From NCBI GenBank assembly GCA_015655535.1, contig JAATEW010000025.1, positions 1 through 9,613 of the forward strand: a stretch of DNA of 9,613 nt. The letters run 5' to 3'. Under the pieces are notes generated by a model. It made no database searches. It saw only the letters and a list, made by a program, of their open reading frames with translations, and had not been told where the DNA came from. Of the stretch, positions 5,237 to 9,613 are shown in pieces. A program made the translations under genes and the position numbers. This stretch comes from Hyphomicrobiales bacterium (GTDB lineage: Bacteria > Pseudomonadota > Alphaproteobacteria > Rhizobiales > Beijerinckiaceae). The first letter of the stretch is position 1. Every line of letters starts with the position of its first letter.

Positions 5237-6499
5237 TCACTGAAACACGATCCGGAAGGCGGGGTCAGCACGCCCCGCGATCAGCTTCTTGCCGTCGCTT
5301 GCAACAATCTCGCGCTCGGAGATCAGGCCCGCTGGCACATCACTGACCTCGACCAGCGAGAAATCCTCTGTGCGGCCTTTACCGCCGCGTTCCGTGAGTA
5401 TGGCAAGCCGCTGTCCGACATGGCTTGCGAGATGCGCGGCCAGCGCCTCGTCTCCCGCCGCGCGCAGGCGCGCCGCGCGCTCTTTGATAATGGTGCCCGG
5501 CAGCGGCGGCATTTTCGCGGCCGGCGTGCCGGGCCGCGCGGAGAATGGAAACACATGCAGATAGATGAGGCCGCAGTCCGCGATAAGATCGAGCGTTGCC
5601 TGAAACATCTCCTCGGTTTCGCCTGGAAACCCCGCGATGAGATCGGCACCGAAGACAATGTCGGGGCGCAGGCGCCGCAGCGCATTGCAAAGGTCGACGG
5701 CCTGTCGCCGCGCGTGCCGTCGGCCCATGCGTTTTAATGTGAGGTCATGACCCGCTTGCAATGAGAGATGCAGATGCGGCATCAGCCGCGGCTCGTGCGC
5801 GATGGCATCGAAAAGATCATCGTCGATCTCGATGCAATCGACCGAGGAAAGTCGCAGGCGCGGCAGGTCCGGCACGGCGGCGAGGATCGCTTTGACGAGC
5901 CTTCCCAGCCTCGGCCGTCCGGCAAGATTGTCGCCATAGGACGTGAGGTCCACGCCGGTCAGAACGATCTCGCGAAAGCCTTGCTTGGTCAGACGCACCG
6001 CCGCCGCGACGATATCCTTTTGCGCGACGGAGCGCGACGGCCCACGCCCATAGGGAATGATGCAGAAGGTGCAGCGATGATCGCAGCCGGTCTGAGCGCC
6101 GAGAAAGGCGCGCGTATGGTCCTCTGTGCCCTCGACGAGCGGCAAAGGATCTGCGGAGCGCGCCATGATGTCCGGCAGTACGCGGCTCTTGGGCTCGCGT
6201 TGCCAGGTCTCCGGCGCGGCCTTATCGGCATTGCCGAGCACTTGGAAAACTTCCGGCATGGCGGCGAAGCGTTGCGGATCGGTCTGCGCGGCGCAGCCGG
6301 TCACCACGATCTCTTTATCCGGGTGTTCTCGCTTCAACCGGCGGATCGTCTGGCCTGCCTGACGGACGGCCTCGGCCGTCACCGCGCATGTATTGACGAT
6401 GACGAGATTGTTGCGGCCCTGCGCGATGGCTTCGCGCCGCATGGCTTCGGATTCGACGAGATTGAGGCGGCAGCCGAAACTGATTGTCTCGACGCTCAC
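5237..6499 (-). CDS. mtaB: tRNA (t6A37) methylthiotransferase MtaB
   Basis: This radical-SAM iron-sulfur enzyme adds a methylthio group to t6A at position 37 of ANN-decoding tRNAs, giving ms2t6A. The 420-residue protein has the three family domains. The N-terminal methylthiotransferase domain carries cluster cysteines Cys10 (FGCRLN), Cys38 (NTCAVT) and Cys69 (TGCAAQ). The radical SAM domain has CDHRCTFC (Cys139, Cys143, Cys146) followed by IIPYGRGPSRS. A C-terminal TRAM-like RNA-binding region begins near residue 362. The sequences FGCRLN and NTCAVTAEA fit MtaB better than MiaB (which adds the group to i6A37) or RimO (ribosomal protein S12). The start ATG (6497-6499) overlaps the dapF stop by 4 bp, so the two are translationally coupled. 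The opposite strand has a long but spurious open frame. Confidence 0.93.
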   Translation of the reverse strand: MSVETISFGCRLNLVESEAMRREAIAQGRNNLVIVNTCAVTAEAVRQAGQTIRRLKREHPDKEIVVTGCAAQTDPQRFAAMPEVFQVLGNADKAAPETWQREPKSRVLPDIMARSADPLPLVEGTEDHTRAFLGAQTGCDHRCTFCIIPYGRGPSRSVAQKDIVAAAVRLTKQGFREIVLTGVDLTSYGDNLAGRPRLGRLVKAILAAVPDLPRLRLSSVDCIEIDDDLFDAIAHEPRLMPHLHLSLQAGHDLTLKRMGRRHARRQAVDLCNALRRLRPDIVFGADLIAGFPGETEEMFQATLDLIADCGLIYLHVFPFSARPGTPAAKMPPLPGTIIKERAARLRAAGDEALAAHLASHVGQRLAILTERGGKGRTEDFSLVEVSDVPAGLISEREIVASDGKKLIAGRADPAFRIVFQ

Positions 6500-7362
6500 G
6501 CGGCAAGACCTGCGAAGAGCAGGGGATCGAGGACTTTCTGATATTCGAAAGCGACGGGCCCCGTCATCTCGACTTCATTGTCGCTTTCGCGCCAGGCGAT
6601 ATGAAGATCGCCGCCGGGCAAAGTCACGCGCGCGGCGCGTGCGGTGAGACCGCGCCGAACGGCTGCGACGAGTGTCGCGCAGGCGGCCGAGCCGCAAGCT
6701 TGCGTCAATCCGGTGCCGCGCTCCCAAACATTCAGGACGATGTGATCCGGGGTCACGACCCGCGCGAAGGAAATATTGGCGCGCTCGGGAAAGAGCGGAT
6801 GATGTTCGAGCAAAGGCCCGAGCTTTGCGAGATCATGGGTCTCGGTATCGTTCAGAAAAAACACCGCATGCGGATTGCCCATGCTGACCATCGCGGCCGG
6901 CGGTAAAGCAACAGGCGGCGGAAGCTCCAGGGCGACGCGATCCGTATCCGGCACGGGGCCGCGCAGCGGTATCTCGTCCCAGGCAAAGCGCGGCTGCCCC
7001 ATATCGACGGCAAAGCGCATCTCGCCCTCGCGGCGGCAGGCAAGCCGCGCTGCCGCCGTTTCCAGCACGAGAGAGGCGCGGCCGGTTCCGCGCAGCAGCC
7101 ACCAGGCGACGCAGCGTGTGCCATTGCCGCATGTGGCGGATTCCGACCCGTCTATATTGAAGATTTTCATAAAAGCGTCGGTATCTTTCGCGCGCGGATC
7201 GAAAAGCACCATCAACTGATCGAATTTGAGACCCTCGCCGCAGCCGATGGCGCGTACCTCTTCGGCCGTTACCGAAAGATCCGTGCCGCGCAGATCGAGA
7301 ACGACGATCTCGTTGCCGAGTCCGTTCATTTTCGTCACTGTCTTTTTCGCAAGCGGGCTCAT
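6496..7362 (-). CDS. dapF: Diaminopimelate epimerase
   Basis: DapF is a cofactor-independent cytosolic epimerase that converts LL- to meso-diaminopimelate, the precursor of lysine and of the peptidoglycan cross-link residue. The two catalytic cysteines are visible in CGNGTRC (Cys78) and in QACGSAAC (Cys223). Other family motifs are KMNGLGNEIVVLD near the N-terminus, FNIDGSE and MGNPHAVFF. I chose ATG 7362 (288 residues) because it places KMNG about ten residues from the start, as in the family. ATG 7377 and ATG 7392 are in frame upstream, and none of the three has a clear ribosome-binding site. The open frame continues to 7536, but the added residues have no family match. The gene overlaps mtaB by 4 bp and is divergent from the exported protein gene at 7570. 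Confidence 0.95.
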   Translation of the reverse strand: MSPLAKKTVTKMNGLGNEIVVLDLRGTDLSVTAEEVRAIGCGEGLKFDQLMVLFDPRAKDTDAFMKIFNIDGSESATCGNGTRCVAWWLLRGTGRASLVLETAAARLACRREGEMRFAVDMGQPRFAWDEIPLRGPVPDTDRVALELPPPVALPPAAMVSMGNPHAVFFLNDTETHDLAKLGPLLEHHPLFPERANISFARVVTPDHIVLNVWERGTGLTQACGSAACATLVAAVRRGLTARAARVTLPGGDLHIAWRESDNEVEMTGPVAFEYQKVLDPLLFAGLAA

Positions 7363-7569
7363 AGGGCGGTCGTTCATCTCCGGTTCGGACATGATATAAG
7401 AAAAATCAGGCTGATAGTCATGGTTTATCGGCGCTTGCGGCAAATCGGCGGTCAAACCCGATGCTGTGACATTCCAAGGCAATCTTGGCAGGCGAAATTG
7501 ATGCAAGTCAGGGCGTCCGCCGGGGGAAATCGCCAAAAACCCAGCTTACGTGACGAGGGAGCGCGCCGT
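7363..7569. promoter_or_regulatory. Divergent intergenic region between dapF and the exported GyrI-like gene
   Basis: About 200 bases must carry promoters for both directions. GAGGGAG (7555-7561) is the ribosome-binding site for the plus-strand gene. On the minus strand, TTGACC (7455-7450) and GATAAA (7429-7424) are loosely promoter-like, but the 20-nt spacing is too long for confidence. I see no clear operator. Confidence 0.35.
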
Positions 7570-8301
7570 ATGAAATCCGCTAGCATCAGGCATATTTTCG
7601 GCGCGGCGCTCCTATGCGGAGCGGCTCTTTTTGCCTGCGGCGTAAGCCCGCAACCGGGTTTTGCGCAGACGGCTGAGCCAAAAGCCGCCGAACCGCAGGC
7701 CACGCCCGCCTCGCCGGCTCCCGCGACATCGGCGCCTGCGACGCCTGCCTCACCGCCTTCGGCTGTCGCCCCTGCGTCTCCGGCGCCCGATACGGAAACC
7801 AAGGGCGCGCCCGGTGTTCCAGGCATTCCCGACGATGCGACGACGCAGACGCTCGATATTCCGTCGCGCCCCGTCGCTTTGCTGCACGCCAAATCCGATT
7901 GGGACTCGGGCTTCAAGTCGATCATGAAATCGATCGCCACGGTCGAGGCGGAAGTTGCCAAAGCCGGATTGAAGCAAGGCGGCAAGGCGATAGCGGTCTT
8001 CACCGAGACGAATGACAATGGCTTCAGCTACGAGGCCATGGTCCCCTTGACCGCAAAGCCCGAGGGTAAGACCGAACTCTCAAACGATGTGAAGATCGGC
8101 GATTCCCCGGCAGGCAAGGCGATCAAGTTCCAGCATCGCGGTGCTTATGACGATATCGATTCGACCTATGATCTCATCACCGCCTATCTCGACGAAAAAG
8201 GCCTCGAAGCGCAGAATCTTTTCATCGAGGAATATCTGACCGATACGAAGAACTCAGACGATCAGGCGCTGGAAGTCGATATTTACGTCTTCATCAAGTG
8301 A
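7570..8301 (+). CDS. Exported protein with GyrI-like small-molecule-binding domain
   Basis: This 243-residue protein has three parts. An N-terminal Sec signal (Lys2, Arg7, hydrophobic 9-23) is followed either by a signal peptidase I site near Phe-Ala-Gln (31-33) or, less likely, by lipidation at Cys23 in LFAC. A Pro/Ala/Ser/Thr-rich linker spans about 34-90. A C-terminal domain (about 95-243) looks like the GyrI-like/BmrR effector-binding fold, with GKAIKFQHRGAYDDIDSTY (182-200), the paired Glu220-Glu221 before YLTD, and the ending LEVDIYVFIK. In relatives, a conserved Glu near this place contacts cationic ligands. The ligand here is unknown. ATG 7570 follows GAGGGAG by 8 nt. An upstream in-frame ATG at 7420 lacks such a site and would bury the signal peptide. 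A dispersed palindrome starts directly after the stop. Confidence 0.8.
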   Translation: MKSASIRHIFGAALLCGAALFACGVSPQPGFAQTAEPKAAEPQATPASPAPATSAPATPASPPSAVAPASPAPDTETKGAPGVPGIPDDATTQTLDIPSRPVALLHAKSDWDSGFKSIMKSIATVEAEVAKAGLKQGGKAIAVFTETNDNGFSYEAMVPLTAKPEGKTELSNDVKIGDSPAGKAIKFQHRGAYDDIDSTYDLITAYLDEKGLEAQNLFIEEYLTDTKNSDDQALEVDIYVFIK

Positions 8302-8345
8302 GCATCATCCCGAAAAGTTGGAGACTTTTCGGATGAAGATGATGC
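8302..8345. repeat. Dispersed intergenic palindrome, copy 3 (best preserved)
   Basis: A 44-nt hairpin has outer arms GCATCATC (8302-8309) and GATGATGC (8338-8345), inner arms CCGAAAAGT (8310-8318) and ACTTTTCGG (8324-8332), a 5-nt loop and a 5-nt bulge on the right side. It begins at the base after the TGA of the GyrI-like gene, as copy 1 does 2 nt after secA. The pairing would give a strong RNA hairpin, so it may act as the transcript 3' end or a stability element. The element resembles rhizobial intergenic repeats. Confidence 0.75.
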
Positions 8346-8441
8346 GGCAAAATGAAAATGCGCGAAGGCACGTCGTTTCGAGGGCTTTTTCTCGTGGAAT
8401 GAGGCTCTTGCGCATCAAGACCTGATGTTCATAAAGGCGGT

Positions 8442-8885
8442 ATGACCGCTTCCGCCCTGCCCGCCGCCAAACCGGGGCTGCTGCCGCTTCGTGTCTATTA
8501 TGAAGACACAGATTTTTCCGGCAGCGTCTATCACGCGTCCTATCTGCGTTTCTTGGAACGCGGCCGGACAGAGCTTTTGCGCGCGCAGGGTGTAGACCAA
8601 AGCGAAATGTTCGCGGGCGCGTCGGGGGCCGCCTCCTATTTCGTCGTCCGTGCCATGAGCCTCGACTTCTTGAAGCCTGCGCGGATGGACGACGAATTGA
8701 TCGTCGAGACTTTGATCGCGGACTTGGGTGGCGCCTCGATCAGGATGGATCAGAGAATCTTACGCCAGCAAGATGTTCTTCTGGCTGCCAAGGTAAAAAT
8801 CGCCCTTGTGACCGAGGGCCGCGCGCGGCGCCTTCCTGCCGGGCTTCTGGCAAAATTGGCCGGGTCGGTTACTGAAGCTTCGTAA
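8442..8885 (+). CDS. ybgC: Tol-Pal-associated acyl-CoA thioesterase YbgC
   Basis: A 147-residue 4-hydroxybenzoyl-CoA-type hotdog thioesterase. The signature VYYEDTDFSGSVYHASYLRFLERGRTE (18-44) contains the catalytic aspartate, Asp24, corresponding to Asp18 of Haemophilus YbgC, and His31. In proteobacteria this cytosolic enzyme hydrolyses short or acyl-ACP-linked thioesters and is encoded at the head of the tol-pal cluster; its link to envelope function is not fully settled. tolQ follows at 9360 on the same strand, supporting the assignment. ATG 8442 is preceded by AAGG (8434-8437), a weak and close ribosome-binding site. Length is typical of the family. The usual tight junction with tolQ is replaced here by about 470 bp that include an opposite-strand small gene. 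Confidence 0.93.
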   Translation: MTASALPAAKPGLLPLRVYYEDTDFSGSVYHASYLRFLERGRTELLRAQGVDQSEMFAGASGAASYFVVRAMSLDFLKPARMDDELIVETLIADLGGASIRMDQRILRQQDVLLAAKVKIALVTEGRARRLPAGLLAKLAGSVTEAS

Positions 8886-8921
8886 CGAACGCAAGCTATA
8901 GTGCATTACGGCACGGCAATC

Positions 8922-9092
8922 TCACTGTGTCCTCGGCCGCCACGACAGATCGTCTGACCAGACATAGATCGAAATCGCGGCCAGAAACAAAACCACGCCG
9001 ACCCAAAACAGCGGCGAATGGTGAATGCGCCGCCAATCGCGCGCGGGCGCTACGGGCTTCGGACGGTCTCGATGATGATGGTCGTGGCTCAC
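8922..9092 (-). CDS. Small His-rich single-pass membrane peptide (hypothetical, GTG start)
   Basis: A 56-residue peptide, oriented against its neighbours. The start is GTG at 9092-9090, chosen because AAAGGAG (9104-9098 on the minus strand) lies 5 nt upstream. An in-frame ATG at 9122 has nothing comparable. The product begins MSHDHHHRD, with His at 3, 5, 6 and 7, then a basic stretch with RRIHHSP (His24, His25), one membrane segment (about 28-45, LFWVGVVLFLAAISIYVW) and the tail SDDLSWRPRTQ. Positive residues before the segment suggest a cytosolic N-terminus. The His cluster could bind metal, but no function is known to me. It looks like a real small conserved-type protein rather than a chance frame: good start signals, a membrane segment with flanking charges, and a stop 37 nt from the convergent ybgC end. 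Confidence 0.7.
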   Translation of the reverse strand: MSHDHHHRDRPKPVAPARDWRRIHHSPLFWVGVVLFLAAISIYVWSDDLSWRPRTQ

Positions 9093-9097
9093 CTTGG

Positions 9098-9104
9098 CTC
9101 CTTT
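9098..9104 (-). promoter_or_regulatory. Ribosome-binding site that fixes the GTG start of the His-rich peptide
   Basis: Read on the minus strand this is AAAGGAG, a near-perfect Shine-Dalgarno sequence, with 5 nt to the GTG at 9092-9090. It decides between that start and the in-frame ATG at 9122. Confidence 0.7.
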
Positions 9105-9359
9105 TCGCGCCCTCTTGATCACCCTCCCTCAGATGGCTGAACAAACCGTCACTGTCATGCTCAAGCTAAGCCTCTATTTGCAGCCCAATCCGGGCTATTC
9201 TAAACCTCTCCTTAACCTTGCTGGCGGCTTAAACTTCTTGGCGAGGGTTTGAGCGGCCTGCCCGCCGCCTGAGCCCCACAATTGACGGATTTACAGGTAA
9301 GGACAGTTGATCCTGAAATTTTTGCCTGAAACCGCGCCCATTTTCTGAAGGACGACCTG
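9105..9359. other. Gene-free region upstream of tolQ
   Basis: About 255 bases without a gene I can support. It holds a small hairpin AGCCC/GGGCT (9182-9186/9192-9196), two related CTTAA(A/C)-type tracts (about 9211-9234) and TTGACG near 9283, but no convincing -35/-10 pair. AAGGA (9348-9352) is the tolQ ribosome-binding site. A tolQ promoter probably lies here, because the opposite-strand gene separates tolQ from ybgC. Confidence 0.4.
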
Positions 9360-9613
9360 ATGAATCCCACCGATATAGCCTCGCCCGATCTGGCGCCGGT
9401 CGCCGAGGTCACCCTGATCGGCATGTTCTGGTCGGCGCATTTCGTCGTGAAACTGGTGATGCTCGGCCTTCTCGGCGCTTCCGTCTGGTGCTGGGCGATC
9501 ATCGTCAACAAGGCGATCCTCTTTTCCAAGACGCAGCGCGAGATGGACCGGTTCGAACAGGTCTTCTGGTCGGGCACTTCGCTCGAAGAACTCTACACGA
9601 GCCTGTCCTCGCA
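9360..9613 (+). CDS. tolQ: TolQ, Tol-Pal proton channel subunit, N-terminal part (3' truncated by window)
   Basis: The first 84 codons of TolQ, an inner-membrane protein of the ExbB/MotA type that, with TolR, uses the proton gradient to energise TolA during outer-membrane constriction at division. ATG 9360 follows AAGGA (9348-9352) by 7 nt. The N-terminus is periplasmic by family topology. A membrane segment spans about residues 29-49 (VVKLVMLGLLGASVWCWAIIV), followed by NKAILFSKTQREMDRFEQVFWSGTSLEELY, which matches the TolQ cytoplasmic region (TolQ rather than ExbB by the FEQVFWSG stretch and by the ybgC neighbour). The frame is open to the end of the window. Confidence 0.93.
   Translation, partial: MNPTDIASPDLAPVAEVTLIGMFWSAHFVVKLVMLGLLGASVWCWAIIVNKAILFSKTQREMDRFEQVFWSGTSLEELYTSLSS

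Noticed and set aside
5174..5737. 187-codon plus-strand open frame opposite mtaB
   Set aside because: Antisense to the TRAM and radical SAM regions of mtaB; no domain features.
5768..6541. 257-codon plus-strand open frame opposite mtaB
   Set aside because: Antisense to conserved mtaB motifs including both cluster sites; length comes from GC bias.
7363..7536. Longer N-terminus for DapF
   Set aside because: Residues upstream of about 7392 have no family match, and the region also has to serve as the divergent promoter region.
7420..7569. Longer start for the exported GyrI-like gene
   Set aside because: No ribosome-binding site, and the signal peptide would be internal. GAGGGAG sits 8 nt before ATG 7570.
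8896..9144. 82-codon minus-strand open frame overlapping the His-rich peptide gene
   Set aside because: A different frame with no membrane segment or start signal; the 56-residue frame has both.
1..9613. Defence system, prophage, integron, CRISPR or tRNA-linked island
   Set aside because: No transposase, integrase, nuclease array, repeat-spacer pattern or tRNA was visible on either strand.

Overview
The window looks like chromosomal DNA from a GC-rich alphaproteobacterium, most likely in the Hyphomicrobiales (Rhizobiales). I infer this from the flavour of the SecA, PriA, MtaB, DapF and YbgC/TolQ proteins, from an exported GyrI-like protein of a type I associate with that order, and from dispersed intergenic palindromes carrying ACTTTTCGG, which resemble repeats common in rhizobial genomes. 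A Beijerinckiaceae-like genus is a guess. I see no tRNA, rRNA, CRISPR array, phage gene or transposase.

Layout. Positions 1-810 hold the 3' end of secA. Positions 811-1972 hold two small exported-protein genes (1018-1290 and 1707-1880), each with a similar leader and its own terminator hairpin. Positions 2054-2389 encode a small multi-pass membrane protein. priA (2422-4668) follows. Positions 4844-5179 (minus) encode an unrecognised small membrane protein in AT-richer DNA, convergent with priA. mtaB (5237-6499) and dapF (6496-7362) are on the minus strand and overlap by 4 bp as an operon. From a divergent intergenic region, an exported GyrI-like protein (7570-8301), ybgC (8442-8885) and the 5' end of tolQ (9360 onward) run on the plus strand. 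A 56-residue His-rich membrane peptide gene (8922-9092, minus) sits between ybgC and tolQ.

Most of the content is housekeeping: protein export (SecA), replication restart (PriA), tRNA modification (MtaB), lysine/peptidoglycan precursor synthesis (DapF) and the start of the Tol-Pal envelope system (YbgC, TolQ). The genes do not form a single pathway.

The most unusual structure is the tandem pair of small-gene cassettes at about 920-1384 and 1605-1972. The two units share a GTGTG-N4-CRCAC palindrome, an 11-nt block TCTCCTCATCG at exactly the same distance from that palindrome (41 nt), a GAGGAGAG ribosome-binding site that the block can base-pair with, aligned N-terminal hydrophobic segments, a C-terminal Cys-Arg, and a terminator built on CCTCCGG/CCGGAGG about 55 nt after the stop codon. 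This suggests a duplicated gene whose leader may control translation by hiding the ribosome-binding site. It is an inference from sequence alone.
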